From: Thalassia testudinum
Taxonomy: Eukaryota > Streptophyta > Magnoliopsida > Alismatales > Hydrocharitaceae
NCBI GenBank assembly: GCA_037157565.1
Contig: JAZHRO010000013.1
Span: 77,989,501 to 78,053,500 of the forward strand
DNA length: 64,000 nucleotides
Reading direction: 5' to 3'
This document shows, one piece after another, positions 1 to 12,477 of this stretch. The stretch's first letter is position 1. Each line of letters begins with the position of its first letter. Made by a program: the position numbers and the translations under genes. The notes beneath the pieces are model-generated. The model did no database searches, was not told the origin of the DNA, and worked only from the letters and a program-made list of their open reading frames with translations.

Positions 1-2402
1 TGGATGCCCCATACATTAAAATTTTCAACCTCTAAAATTGGATTAAGGGGCATCATATCCTTCTGAGTCATGTTGTCGATGCCCTGGCAATGCACACAGG
101 ACCAAACAAAATTATGAGAATCTTTGTGCAAGCTGGGCCAAAAGAATCCAGCATTAAGGATTTTAGCTACAGTTTTCTTGCCCAAAAAATGTCCGCCACA
201 GGCCATTGAATGACAATGTGTCAGAATATCATGGATTTCTGAATCAAGGACACATCATCTAATGACCTAATCGGCATAAATGTGGAAAAGGTCAGGCTCC
301 TCCCAAAAATAGTATTTAATATCAGCAAAGAATTTATCCCTTTTGGTTTTTGGCTAATCAGAGGGGATTCATTCTGTTGCTAGATAGTTTGCAATGGGTG
401 CAAACCAAGGGAGGGTGGTGGTAGCTAAAATGCTTTCATCAGGGAATTGATTAGGGAGGGTCATTATGTCATTCGTCATAAGACGAGAGAGATGTTCAGC
501 CACTACATTTTGCAATCCAGCCTTATCCTTGATTTCCAGGTCAAATTCCTAGAGCAGTAGGATCCAACGGATAAGGAAGGGTTTCACATCTTTTCTTGTC
601 AGCAAATATTTAAGTGTTGAGTGGTTGGTATATACAGTGACATGTGACCCCAAAAGATAAGATCTAAATTTTTCTAGGGTAAATACAATGGCAAGAAGTT
701 CTTTTTTAGTAACCATGTAATTCCATTGTGCATCATCAAGAGTTTTGCTAGCATAATAGATCACAACAAGCTACTTGTCAATTCTTTGCCCTAAAACGGC
801 CCCCACAGCAAAATTTGAGGCATCCGTCAGTAATTCAAAGGGACTATTCCAATCAAGTCCGTACAAAATTGGTGCCTCAGTAACTTCCTTCTTTAACCTC
901 AAAAAGCTCTCCAGGCATTTACCACTGAAATCGAATGGCTGGTCTTTAGTAAGAAGCAAACTTAAGGGCTTAGAGATTTGGAAAAATTTTGTATGAATCT
1001 GCTGTAGAAACCCACATGACCCAAAAAAGATCTGATTTGTTTACAGTAGTGGGTTGTGGGGGCTTAGTATAGCATCTATTTTTGCTTTATCTACCGTAAT
1101 TCCTTGTTTTGATATAACATGGCCCAGGACAATACTTTCCTGGACCATGAAATGACTTTTTTCCCAACTGAGGACCAGATTGACTTCTATGAATTTTTGG
1201 AGAGTTCTTTAAAGGTTATTGAGACAATAGTCAAAAGAATCTCCAAAAATAGAGAAGTCGTCCATAGAGACTTCTAAACATTCACCTACTAGGTCTGAAA
1301 ATATTGCAAGGATACACCTTTGTAAAGTTGCAAGAGCGTTGCAAAGACCGAAGGGCATTCTTCAAAAAGCAAAGGTTCTGAAGGGGCAGGTGAAAGTTAC
1401 TTTGTCCTGGTCCTCAGGATGAACCGCTACCTGATTATAGCTGGAATTATCATCCAGAAAATAGTAAAAATCCCGTCTGACTAACCACTCCAAGATTTGG
1501 CCAATAAAGGGGAGAGGAAAATGGTCCTTCTTGGTGGCAGTGTTTAATTTTCTATAATCAATACACACGTGCCAAGAAGAGGTGGTTATATTCTCCCCAT
1601 TTTCATTGGTGACAACTATTAGTCCAGCCTTTTTAGCCACTACTTGTGTGGGACTAACTCAAGAGTTGTCAGAAATGGGGTAGATGATATTTGCATCAAG
1701 CCACTTAGTAATCTCCTTTTTTACCACCTCCTACATATTAGGGTTCAAGTGCCTTTGCGGTTGGCAGGAGGAGCGAGAATCGTCCTCTAGATGTATAAGA
1801 TGTGTATAGTAAGATGGATGAATACCCTTAAGATCATAAAGGGTCCAGCCAATAGCTTTTCTACTTTTACTTAAAACCTAGAGAAGCTTGTGTTCTTATG
1901 CCCCAGTAAGTCCAGAATTTATAATCAGGGGTAGTGTCTGATTTGGACCTAGGAAAACATATTTAAGGGAGTCAGGCAAAGGTTTTAACTCTAGTTGTGG
2001 GCCTGGCTCCGAAAGAATTTCTACTCTTTGTGTTAGCAGTGAAGTGAGAGTGAAAGGGTCAGCTGGAGTGTTAGCTGAATATGTGGTTAGGGTGGGGGTT
2101 GGAATGAAGTGGATTGTTCAGGAACTGTGTTAATAGCAAAACAAGAACGCAAATGTGAAATATGCAAAGTTTCCTCCACTATATTTTCCATTTTTGAATC
2201 AGAGTCATCAAAGAAATCAGGTTCTTGGAACCTCCTAGAAGCTTGGAAATATCTAGGGTTATAGATTCACCGCCACACATGACCTTCATTTTGCCAGAAT
2301 CATAATCAATATTTACGTGGGTAGTGGCTAAGAATGGTCTTCCAAGAATTATAGGGGTAAACTTTAAAGCTTTTGCTACCTCTATGTCCAGGACTAAAAA
2401 GT
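1..2402 (-). pseudogene. Element D pol remnant: RT, RNase H and start of integrase
   Basis: This is a decayed Ty3/gypsy pol reading leftward and cut off by the window edge. An RT segment lies at 1362-1640, with the [18 protein letters not shown] block followed by FTCPF. The FMDD-type region near 1240-1280 now reads SMDDFSIFG. RNase H is at 549-959, with [18 protein letters not shown] and [16 protein letters not shown]. The integrase zinc-binding HHCC region is at about 1-240. Stops and frame changes separate these pieces, so no polyprotein can be made. Order and motifs match the Athila lineage. The rest of integrase, the 3' noncoding part and the 3' LTR lie left of the window. Confidence 0.85.
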
Positions 2403-2825
2403 CTACTGCAAATAAATAATTTTTGACCCGGACAAGGACATCCTCAATAATTCCCTTGGTTTAATTGTAGATCGGTCTACTAATTGAAGAGTAACCTCAA
2501 CAACCTTTAATTCATCGATCTTAAATTCCTCAAAAACAATTGTGGGGATAAGATTAATTGAGGCACCGAGATCCAATAAGGCATGATCAAAAGAAGTGTC
2601 ATTAATGATTACTTGAATTAGGGGAGCACCTGGATCTTTTCTCTTAAGAGGCAGTCGGCTCTGCACAACTGAGCTGACTGTCTCGGGAAGGATCACCTTT
2701 CCTAAATTTCTAGGCTGCCTTTTTGTGGTACACAAATCCTTTATAAATTTTGCATAGGCAGGAATGTATTTTATGGCATCTAGGAGTGGGATGTTAATTT
2801 CAACTTGCCCAAATAAATCCATCAA
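2403..2825 (-). pseudogene. Element D protease remnant
   Basis: The 140-residue open frame contains the retropepsin-like site [12 protein letters not shown], followed by LQLVDRSTIKPREL, which aligns with the protease of element E at 47300-47490. The upstream linker [20 protein letters not shown] matches the gag-protease junction of E and I. DLG in place of the usual D[ST]G is what I expect in Athila proteases, so it is not by itself a defect. The frame stops before the second half of the domain, whose homologous sequence continues at about 2250-2400 in another frame. It is a fragment of a broken gag-pol gene. Confidence 0.8.
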
Positions 2826-2829
2826 TTCC

Positions 2830-4764
2830 TTATCAGTGGGTTGGATTTCTTCTTTTTCTTATTTTGTGAAGAATGGAGGGCTTGTGGAAATGGTGGAGGG
2901 TTTTCCTATTTTGCATTATTAGGTTCCTGAACAGGGTTAGAGGAAAAGGGGGAAGAGTTGATCTATTTTTCATTAAAATGAGTTTCTTTAACATGAAGGG
3001 GGTTTTGAGTGGTTTTCCCATTCCTCAAAGTAACTGCATTTGCAGTCTAGTTGTTTCTAGGGTGAGGACGGGAAGCCTGACTGTTATTGAAACCTGGGGG
3101 ATGCTAAGGTGGGTGAATGGGTTGACTGGGATATCCACCTTGGAACTAATTATGTTGATTATTTGGGTTGGGCTTAGGTTGGGAAGGTAAATTCCCAGCA
3201 AGTCGATGATTAGGAGTAACCTTAACTTGGTGTTGCAAGTTGGTAATCATGCAGGTTACTTCTGTCCTTTCGTTCTGCATACCTTGTAGAGTTTTCATGA
3301 CCTGGGTATTGATATCTTCCTGGGATGCTCCAGGTTGATGTGTAGGTTGCCCATAATTCCTAAAGTGATTTTGTTTGGGAAACAAAACCGGGTTCGGGGC
3401 TTTCTAGAAGTGATTCAGTTTGGTCCTCCAGTTTTGATTGGAACTGTTGGAGGGGTTTCTAAATTTCTCCTGGAGAGCATAAATATTTTCCGTGGTAGGA
3501 TCAAGAATATTCTGATTCAGATAATCAAAATTCCTAGTCAAATCTTGTGTAAAATCGGCAGAAAACTGCTGACCAGCAGGTGTGTCATCAATGTTGTGCA
3601 AATTGTCTCTTCGGAGAAGTTGTGGAGTGCTAGTGTGTGGAGAGTTAAAGTGTGGAGGATTAAGGTGTGGAGCATGTTTGTGATTGATCTTTTCTTCCAT
3701 CTTTTTCTGGTGAATTTACATCTAGTCCAGTCGTTGAGCTAACATATATAGATCATCCTGAGTGACTGGAACAGAGGTGGATTTGGAGTCAATTTCATTG
3801 ACTCCATGTCTGGGGTTTTGAGTTCTACCAAAAGTGTCGATTGAAGTCATATTCACTCATTTCTTCAAAGAGGAGGTAGGCACTTTTGGCATCTTTATTA
3901 AGGAAATTGTCCCCACATGAGGCATCCACAAATCGCTTCAATTGATCTTCTAAACCATGATAGAAAATCTGCACTAACTGCCATTGCAGAATTTCATGGT
4001 GAGGACAACTTCTTAAAAGTTCCTAGAATCTTTCCCAAGCTTCATGGAGGGGTTCACCAATTTTATGTTGAAAGGTCATTATAGATCTTCTTAAAGCATT
4101 AGTTTGACCAATCGGAAAATGATTTTTTAGAAAAGCACTTTTTAATTGGGGTCAGGTGGTGATTGGGCACCTAACCTATCTAAACCTGTGTGAAGCTTTA
4201 TCTTTTAAAGAGAGAGGAAAAAGTCTCATCAACCACGTCTTCCTGCACATTGCGGGAACGAGTGGTTTGAGCGAGGATAATTAATTCCTCGAGATGAGAA
4301 AAAGGGTCCTCTCTTGGAAGACCATGGAATGCTTGACCATGTTTAAAATAACTAGTTTGATCTCAAAATCCCCTTGTGGTATGACCACCCTAGGTCTTTC
4401 CTCATAGTTGGAAGGATCATAGAAATCCTTAAGAGGAACGACAGGCTGCTAGTAGGGTGGCAGGTTTTGCCCTCGGTTGGCTAGGTTCATCACAGTCCTA
4501 ACCAAATTCTCTTGGTTTTGTTGTAGTCGAACCAAATGGTTGACAATAAAGGCAAGGGGGTTTGTATTTTGAGTTTGGATTTGAGGGCCACCTGGCCCTG
4601 TAGGAATTTCTAGTTTCTCCAGATGAGGGAGGTTAGGGATGGGGAAGTCAGCTTGTGGGTCGGTTGATGAGTTAGAAGTGGAAGTAGAATTTTTTTGTTG
4701 GTTTCCCGAGTTTTCCATATTTTTAGAAGAGGAGGAAGAAGAAAACAAAGATTTTCTGGTGCGA
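2830..4764 (-). pseudogene. Element D gag remnant (all but the first codons)
   Basis: This decayed gag lies between the element C insertion at 4770 and the protease. The N-terminal piece at 4449-4764 is Ser/Asn/Gln-rich. The core segment with LKDFYDPSNYEERP at about 4390-4450 matches the gag of E. C-terminal pieces at 3404-3700 and 3146-3385 hold Asn/Pro/Gln-rich tracts. Several frame changes are present. The reading frame seen across 4770 is an artefact of fusion to C's LTR: the true start is on the far side of C at 31444. I saw no CCHC zinc knuckle. Confidence 0.75.
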
Positions 4765-4769
4765 GGGGC
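4765..4769. repeat. TSD of element C, left copy (GGGGC)
   Basis: GGGGC directly precedes the LTR terminus TGATCGC and is matched by GGGGC at 31389-31393, directly after the other terminus TTACATCA. Confidence 0.9.
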
Positions 4770-6263
4770 TGATCGCATGGGTTTTATGAGCTTGAAATCG
4801 GGGTTACGAGTAACCCTTCGTCGTAGTTGCAAAACTCGAGATCAAATAAAATTTATACCGAAGCTCGAAGGGAGTCCTGGGTCAAATACAGGGAGGCGAC
4901 GTTTACTTTGTATGAAAATCGTGCTTCGATTTGTTTCTTTTTGGTGTTTTAGGGTTTTGTTATTTTTTTTTCAAATAAAATGCCAATTAATCACAATAGA
5001 AAGATAGAATTGAATCTGATATACTGCATGAATGTCAATTACAATAATATAGAAAACATAAAAAGAGGGGGAGGTGAGAAGAAATCTCCCGAAGTGGCTG
5101 TTCGATGAGACGACAGTGCCTGGCGGAAGCTCGGATGAAGGAGTTGGGAAGTAGGTCGATGGAGGTGAGAAGAGAGAGGATGTCAGGTAGAGGAAAGCTT
5201 CACTGCAGCTCCAAAATGAAGGTGAGAAGGCGGTGGTGATCTGCTACCGGAATGGAGGTGGGAGGACGGCTCCAAGGCAACCATGAATGGGGATGGGAAG
5301 TTGGAGGAGTATTTGGTGGGGCAAAGATTTGCTATATTAATAGGCACCTTGGGAGCTTGAGAGCAAGCTCTCACAGAGCGTTGGTAGGCTTCCTAGAGCT
5401 TGGAAGTAGGTGGGAGTAGAGTAGGTAGAGATGGCTTGGAAGGGAAGGGGCGTAGGTCCTTTTATAGTGGAGGAGAAGAGGCAAAAATAGGTATGGGACC
5501 ATTAGCGACCTCCAAGCCGTTGCTGGAAGTGTCGCTGTAGGCATCTCATTCTCGCTGGCATGCATAGCTGGCCTTGCTGGCGTGTGAATAGTTAGCGATG
5601 GTAGTAAGCGTCGCTGAAGACAGCCCATGCGCTCACGTTGCCGCTGCGCTTGTGCGCGCTCCGTGCACCGTGTTGCGCATGTGCACGCTAATGCACTGGC
5701 ACTATGCTGTGCACATGCGTGCCTCCACGTGCATGTGCGCACTTGCGCTGCTACGCTCGTGTGATGGTGCGTGCGTGCACATGGGCGGCCTGGGTTGTGC
5801 CACATGGCAAAATCTGGGTAGTCCATCTTCTTTTCGTTGTAAAGGCTGCTACAGAGGTCGAATTGAGTCAATTTTCACGCCGTTGGGTTGCGATCATCGA
5901 CTTGAATTCATCCATGTGATCAGATTTGTCATTTGAAGCCCCAAATTATGTCACCTAGTCCCTTGGCCATTGATCTTTCTCGGACTGCATATGGTGCTAT
6001 GGGACTCCGATCGAGGCAATTTCAGAGGCATTGGACTTCGATCGTCGTACTGATCAGATCCGTATGGTTGGATCATCAATCCGAGGCTCTAAAATAAATA
6101 TCCACTCTTGAGCACAAAAAGGATGCAATTAACCTGAATTATATACAACTACTCTAAATGCAGAATGATGCATGCTATGCAATATTTATAACATGAAATG
6201 AAAATCTAAGCCTAGGAACATGAATGAATAGGTATTTTAGCCCAAATAAATGTGTTTACATCA
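4770..6263 (-). repeat. Element C 3' LTR
   Basis: This 1494-base LTR pairs with 29865-31388. A TATA box on the minus strand (TATAAAA, 5460-5466) sits upstream of the purine-rich segment at 5060-5130. The conserved U5 motif near the 3' end is at 4850-4905. The GC-rich, TG/CA-rich U3 part at 5620-5800 yields several spurious long ORFs on both strands. Confidence 0.88.
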
Positions 6264-6662
6264 TACCCCCATGCTAATTTTTTTCTAGTCCCTAGCAAAA
6301 TTAAACTATATGCTTTCTATAAAAGCATAATTAGGATTAGATCGCTTAGGCCTAAGTCGTTTATTAACAATAGAAATTTCAACTAAGGACCTAAAAAATG
6401 AAACTCAACAGTACTCAGGTGTCTTCTAGAATGTAGACCGCCCAAGTCCTCGCCTTATTTCAGAAGTGAGATACATTTTTTTATTTTTCTTCTTTTCTAA
6501 TTTTTTTGTACTTTTGGAGTTTGAGAGTTCTGTGATAACTTTTTACGGCTACTCGGCCCACCCAGGATTTGAAAAGGACTCTAGGTGCTAAACATCTTGT
6601 TAAAATAGTGAAAGACTCACTAGGCGGCAGTTGAAACAAACTTCAGGTTTCTATGACCCTAG
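6264..6662 (-). other. Element C 3' noncoding domain, LTR-proximal part
   Basis: This stretch reads leftward into the 3' LTR and contains no gene. It begins with the polypurine-type tract (minus strand GCATGGGGGTA, 6264-6274) and a decayed TTTTGCTAG hairpin at about 6281-6302. Its other half lies at 24472-25620, on the far side of element B. Confidence 0.75.
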
Positions 6663-6667
6663 GTGAC
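6663..6667. repeat. TSD of element B, left copy (GTGAC)
   Basis: GTGAC precedes the LTR start TGATGTAAATAC and is repeated at 24467-24471, just after the 3' LTR end CATGACCA. The joined flank reads as in element F near 36355, which confirms the empty site. Confidence 0.92.
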
Positions 6668-8145
6668 TGATGTAAATACATTTATTGAGGGTAAAATGCC
6701 TATTCATGCATGTTCCTAGGCCTAGATTTGCATTTCATGTTATAAATATTGCATAGCATGCATCATTTTGCAGTTAGATTAGTTGTATATAATTTAAGTT
6801 AATTGCATCCTTTTGTGGTTAGGAGAGAAGGATATTTATTTTGGAGCCTTGGATTGATGATCCGACCGTACGGATCTGATCAAGACGACGATCGGAGTCC
6901 AATGCCTCTGAAATCGCCTTGATCGAAGTCCTGTAGCACCATATGTAGTCTGAGGAAGATCAACGGCCAATGGACTAGGAGACATAATTTGGATCTTCAA
7001 ACGATAAATCCGACTATGTGGATGGATTCGAGTCGACGATCGCAGCCTAACGGCGTGAAAATCGACTCAATCTGACCTCTGTAGCAGCCCCTACTACAAG
7101 AAGAAGATGGACGGCCCAGGCTGCGCCACGTGGAGCAGCCCAGGCCACCAGCACACACACGCAACACCGCACGTGCGTAGTAGTGCGGGTGCGTGCGCGA
7201 GCACGCAGTACCGCGTGCGGCGCGACAAGGCAAGAGCGGCGCCAGTGCAGCATGAGGTAGACTACAGCGACGCATGAGCTAGACTTACAGCGACGCTTAC
7301 AGCCGTCGGCAATTCATCGCATGCTAGCAAAGCTAGCTATGGGTGCCAGCGGCATGAACTACCTACAGCGACATTTCTAGTGACGACCTGGATGTCACTA
7401 ATGGTCCCATACAGATTTTTGCCACTTCACCACTATAAAAGGACCTACACCCCCTCCTTTCCAAGCCATCTCTACCTACTCTACTCCCACCTACTCCCAA
7501 GCTCTAGCAAGCCTACCAACGCTCCATTAGAGCTTGTTCTCAAGCTCCCAAGGTGCCTATTAGTGTAGTGAACCTCTGCCCCACTAAATACTCCAACTTC
7601 CCATCTCCCTTCATAGGTCACCTTGGAGCCATCCTCCCACCTCCATTTCGGTAGCAAATCAACTCCGTCTTCTCACCTCCATTCCAAAGCTACGCCGAAG
7701 CTTTCCTCAACCCGACATCCTCCAGCATCTCACCTCCATCGTCCTGCTCCTCACCTCCTTCGTCCGAGCTTCCGCCAGGCGTCGTCGTCTCGCCGAACAG
7801 CCAATTCATGAGATTTCCTCTCACCTCCGTCTCTTTTTATGCTTTTGTAGTTCATTGTAATTGACATTGAATTGATATATATATCATATTTGTTTCACAT
7901 CTCTATCTTGTGAATCATTTGCTTGTCTTTTATTTCAAAAATACAAAAAAATAACAAAACCCTAAAATGCCAAAAAGAAACGAATCGAAGCGTGATTTTC
8001 AACTAAAGTAAACGTCGCCTCCTTGTGTTTGACCCGAGACTCCCTTGGAGTTTCGGTATAAATTTTATTTGATTGACATGTTTTGCAACTACAACGGCGG
8101 GTTACTTGTAACCTCGATTTCTAACACGCGAAACACGCACGACCA
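6668..8145 (+). repeat. Element B 5' LTR
   Basis: The 1478-base LTR begins TGATGTAAATAC and ends ACGCACGACCA, immediately before the PBS. The TATA box TATAAAA is at 7434-7440. The CCTTGTGTTTGACCC U5 motif is at about 8020-8035. An inverted AGTGAC/GTCACT pair lies just upstream of the TATA box at about 7374-7400. Confidence 0.9.
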
Positions 8146-8148
8146 TTT

Positions 8149-8165
8149 TGGAGCCGTTGCCGAGG
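8149..8165 (+). other. Primer-binding site of element B (tRNA-Asp type)
   Basis: TGGAGCCGTTGCCGAGG starts three bases after the 5' LTR. It matches the complement of the plant tRNA-Asp 3' end (TGGCGCCGTTGCCGGGG) at 15 of 17 positions. Confidence 0.85.
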
Positions 8166-8398
8166 AGGCAACGGAATTTACTTTATTGTTTATTGTGTTT
8201 CTTTGCATTTACATAGCACTAACCCTACTTGTATTTGATCTACTATCTTGCAGGTACCCTAGCATGCAGATCCAAGTGTGGTAGATCGGAGTAAAGTGAG
8301 GGTGGAGTGTTTTGTAAGTGTCCCCCACACCACCCCCACCTTAGTTTTCATTCCATAATCGAATAACTCAAACCCAAATCAACTTAGGTGCTTTTTAT

Positions 8399-8403
8399 GA
8401 ACT
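8399..8403. repeat. TSD of solo LTR J, left copy (GAACT)
   Basis: GAACT occurs here and at 11066-11070, flanking a TG...CA segment. Joining the flanks restores the leader order seen in element A at 14500-14530. Confidence 0.88.
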
Positions 8404-11065
8404 TGTTCGTCGCGCTTTTGTGCGGTTTGTTAAAAGATAATATCGCGTTGTAGTATAGCCGCTAAAGCGTTCAAAACAAATAAAGATTTTTATTACTCGA
8501 AAATCAGAGTATCCGAGGTCGAACACAGGGATCAAATGGAATTTACTACTAGTCAAAATGTAATTGAACACTCTAATTTACTCAAAATATCAATTCAAAT
8601 GTGAATGTATGCAATTAAAAATAATTAGGACAAAAATATGAAATTGGACGTCTGATCACAAGATCAGACGTCTTAAAAGTATTTCTCCTTTTCTTCTTTC
8701 TTTCTCATCTTGCGAAGCCTTCTTCTTCTTCTTTTGACCTTCTAATCTTTTCTTTGCCTCTCTTGTTCCCTGTGTCTTGCTCTTTCTTCTTCTGCTTTCC
8801 TTCTTCTCTGTCTTGCTCCTCCTTTCTTCTCTTCTTCGCCTTGCCTTTCCTTCTTCTTCTTCTGTAGCGGCCAAGTCCTTCTCCTGCGTTCAGCCTGGCC
8901 TGCACAGGAGCAAAACCTAACCCTTCTCCCTCTACCCACGCGTCTCTCTCTTTCAAGCAATTCACTCAGGGATGCTCTCCCAGAGCCACAGCCATTATCG
9001 GGTCGGATCGTACCCGGGACCAGGCGCACCTGCAGGTGGTGTGATGCGCGAGGAGTGCGTAGGCTTAGATCGGGTCGGATCCGCCAGATCCGCGTGGTCA
9101 AGCCGCGGACGAGGCGGGTGTGGGGTCAGTGAGGGACCTCACCCCTGTGCTTACTGAGGCGATAAAGCTATATCACAAAAACTCTTTATACCATATCTGT
9201 GCCTTGAGATTCCACGATGTGGGACTAATGGTTTCGTCCTTCCCTCACGCGCGCCCGCAAACTCTCGTGTGCAATTGCCCACACTGAAGGCCCTGCTGGT
9301 GCTCCTTGCTGAACTCAGTCACCTCGCATCACTTGCGAGAGTCTGCTGCACCTGCCGCCTGGGAAGCCTGACGCCTACTGCTGCTCCAAGCTTCCTGCTG
9401 CTTCGGCTGTTAATGGCGGCCGGGGCGTTCACCTGAGATTCCAACGAATGGCCTATTGGCCCAATCAGAATAGCTGGAAACCTTCGCCGTAGCACGGCGA
9501 AGGCGGTGGGTGATGCTGCAGGTTGCCGGTCGGCCTAGGCGTGCGCGCCTAGGTCAACCTGTGGCCGGTGATGGTGGGTTGTTCGGGGGGTGGTTATGGA
9601 GGTCTGGAGTGGCAGTTGTGGGGTGGAGCGAGTTCCTAGTGGTGAGGCGGAGCTCCCGAGGTGGTTGGCGAGCCGTGTGGGGGGCTGGAACGGTGGAAGC
9701 GGCTCGCCGGAGATCGGTCGGTGATGTGGAAGATGAGGGTGGTCAGCGTCGGTCGAGGGGTAATCAGATGAGATAACAGGGGGAAAAGAGAGAGGAGAGG
9801 ATGGAGAGGAGTTCTAACCTAATTGTAAAGACGAAAGGGGACGGAAGGCGGATAGCAGTACCTGCTGTCGCCGGAGAAGATGACGCCCAGTGGGGGAGAA
9901 CGGCGGCGACGACGAGGCTGAGGCGGCGTGCGCGGGTACTGCACGGCGCGGAGGGAAGTCAGGAAGCTAACTCTGCCACTGGTTTTGTGGCAGAGCGAAG
10001 AGGGAGGGGAGGAGGGCTCGCCGGAGCTAGCTGGGACATTTGGCCGGGTAGGAGGAGAGGAATTGAAGGGGGAAACTCGGCCAAATCAAGCTCAGCCTCT
10101 TCGGCCGGAGTTGTGGGTTCTTATATAGGCGCTGGACTGGGTGTGCAGGGCGTGAAGGGCACGTAATTGCCTGAGGTTGGTCGCCAGAGATGGAAAGGAG
10201 TTAGGATACCCAAATCTCTCGTGCGTTCGCACGAGAGATTGAGTTCACACCAGCGATTGTAATTGACTTTATAAGGAAGGGAATTCCTCAAAGAATCCTC
10301 CTTCCATTTCTGGGAGGGAATCTCTGAGGGATTAGAGAGCAATCCCTCTCCGCACCTCGCCGGAGCTCGGTTCTGCCCTAGCAATGGCGGCAGGACCGGT
10401 TTGCAAAGGAGGCGAAGAACCTAGGGGGTTCTCTGCAACGGTATTCAAAAGATAGGGACCAATTTATGATTTGGGTGTACTAAATTGCAAAGTAGGTCAA
10501 GATGACCTCTCCTTAGGTCCAAATTTTGGTACAAACCTAATTTGGACCTAAGGAATCCAATGGTGAAGTTGGATTTTAGGTTTGACCTCGTTTGACTGGA
10601 CATTTTGCGTAAAAACCTAAATTAGGTTAATTGAACAGTTAGGACCCTAATCTAAGTCAAACTAGGTTCCAAAGGCCAAATTAAGTGTTCTAAACCCTAG
10701 AGTATGTTTTTCCATGATTTGTAGAGGGTTTACTTGCTTTTTGTTCTGATCGAAACCTTGTTAATTTAAGCGGGTCTGTTTTAGGGTTACCAAGTGTCAT
10801 TTAGTTCTTAGATTGCACATGAACCCATTTCTGATTGACTCAACCCACTTTTTATCTCATTTATACCATTTGACCTCTGTTTTGCCTCTGAGAAATCCCG
10901 TTTACATACTGCAATGGTAAAATTGCAGTTTTAACCTTTATTTCATGTTTTCTTCTCAGAGCACTTGTTCCTTCAGTTAGGCCTTCTTCCAGGTTATGTA
11001 GGAGCTTTTATCTTCTTTATTGGGTCAAAATGAGCTAGTTATGGCTCATGATGAGGCTCTCATCA
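8404..11065 (-). mobile_element. Element J: solo LTR
   Basis: The 2662-base segment runs TGTTCGTCGC to CTCTCATCA on the plus strand and is flanked by GAACT. It has no internal coding domain, so it fits a solo LTR left by LTR-LTR recombination. Minus orientation is shown by a TATATAAG box at 10120-10128 and by the U5-type motif GAACACAGGGAT at 8522-8533 near the left end. The segment 8870-10200 is GC-rich and gives several spurious ORFs. Perfect hairpins lie at 9481-9503 and 10213-10240. Its LTR type differs from those of A, B and D. Confidence 0.82.
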
Positions 11066-12072
11066 GAACTCTAAGATAGATTTGTTTGTTTGTTTGCCAC
11101 CTCCACTCACCTTGCTATCCACATAAATAAAAATAAAAAAATAAAAAAGTGTTATCTGATTGTGGGATTTTCTGAAAGCTACACACTTAACACCCACAAC
11201 TTCTTATCCTAAGGCGCACAATCACTTTGATTCTACCACTCAACCAGGATTTGACCTGTGGACCCGGTACACTTCAACTAAATACGCATAAGTGAGTAGA
11301 AATCTGAATAGGTTAAGCATTCTTGTGTGCCTTAACTAAGTGGTGCAATAGGCCAATTGATTGAACTGTTTGGGCTGCACCACTCAATCTAAAACTAATC
11401 CACCAAGTAGTTTGCCAGTTAGGGTTGATTCTTAGGGCTGAACCAGGCACTCCACATTATTTTTTATTTTTAAAGGAACATATCATCACCCGTGCTTTCA
11501 AAACTTGGAGTGTTCTACTAAACCTTGATTGAACCAACCTAAGAATTAAACCCTAAAAGCTACTAAACAAGGTTGAACTCTAAAAGGCACATCATCAAAT
11601 AACCTTGTTTAAGAACCCTGGTTGCTCACACACACACATTTTAACTGATCATTAAGGGCACAACCCATCTAAAGGGCCCATCACATTCCTGAAGCACCAT
11701 TGTCCCAAGCCTAACTAAAATTGATTAGACATTGGCCTTAAGGACTGGTTTGGTCGTTAAGATCCAGATTGAGATTGTTCACGATTAACCTGCTTATACT
11801 AGTCAATCTGATGTCTAGCTAGGGGAGTAGCGTCAAATGACCGTGGCTGGGGGCTACACCAGGAACCGGAGGCGCAAGCCAAAGGAAGAACCTTCTCCCC
11901 AGTCCCTCCTTCTAACTGGTTGGATTACCTGGACATAAGTAGAGTAAATCGTCTATAATCTTAAGATGGATTCTGAGAGTTTGTAGACCTTTAGGCTACC
12001 CAAACTAAGGACAGGCTTGTATTTTTGTATTGCAGGGCTCCTTTCTCTTCTGATTTCCCTCCTTACTTCACC

Positions 12073-12477
12073 ATGTACCCTTCCACATCCTACACACATT
12101 TCACATCCTATCCTCCTACCACCACTTATCCCCAAGATGATTACTATCCCGACTTGACTTGTAATTACCCATCCACTAGCCGGGATGACTTTGATTGGGG
12201 ATATGAATCCAGACCTCAATGTCCAGTGCCTAACCCTGGACGACAAGACTATGATTATTATCCTTTCCAGAGCTATAATGATTATGGATCTCCATCGTTT
12301 GATGACCAAACCAACCCGATCTACAATCAGGAAGGATATCATGATTATAACACCTACCCTCCCCAGTATTCCACTGAATATAGGTTGCCACCATCCTTTG
12401 AACAACCTAGAATGACCTACTTTCAGGGAGGGACCCGAGAACCATGACATCTTGACTCCCTTAGATTTAACCTGAAC
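12073..12477 (+). pseudogene. Element B orphan ORF, 5' part (cut by element A)
   Basis: The ATG at 12073 begins MYPSTSYTHFTSYPPTTTYP and follows the predicted splice acceptor by 38 bases. The encoded N-terminal region is rich in Tyr, Asp, Pro and Ser, with repeated short motifs of the type YDYYPFQSYNDYGSPSFDDQ. A TGA after GGTREP at about 12447 breaks the frame, and element A then interrupts it at 12478. The remainder is at 20230-21362. I recognise no known domain. The same protein type occurs in A (15435-16941) and F (37534-39065). Confidence 0.7.
12473..12477. repeat. TSD of element A, left copy (TGAAC)
   Basis: TGAAC occurs here and at 20230-20234. The joined flanks match the uninterrupted stretch of element F at about 38655-38680, confirming the insertion point. 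Confidence 0.93.

Larger units (their letters stand above)
8314..12035 (+). other. Element B leader with predicted intron (interrupted by J)
   Basis: A consensus splice donor GTAAGT starts at 8314 and a pyrimidine-rich acceptor ending TGCAG ends at 12035, 38 bases before the ORF's ATG. The same pair is at equivalent positions in A, C, E and I. Without J the intron would be about 1.05 kb. Conserved leader blocks, including GATGTCTAGCTAGGGGAG and the CCTTCTCCCCAGTCCCTCC stretch, lie at 11810-11925. Use of the splice sites is inferred only from their conservation. Confidence 0.6.

Noticed and set aside
5371..5936. Overlapping ORFs up to 166 codons on both strands, rich in Cys, His and Ala
   Set aside because: They lie in the GC-rich U3 of element C's LTR, are not kept in the paired LTR at 30435-30948, and show no domain.
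9510..10166. GC-rich ORFs (88 and 121 codons) that could look like a host gene with a CpG-rich promoter
   Set aside because: They lie wholly inside solo LTR J, bounded by a TSD, and have low-complexity composition.
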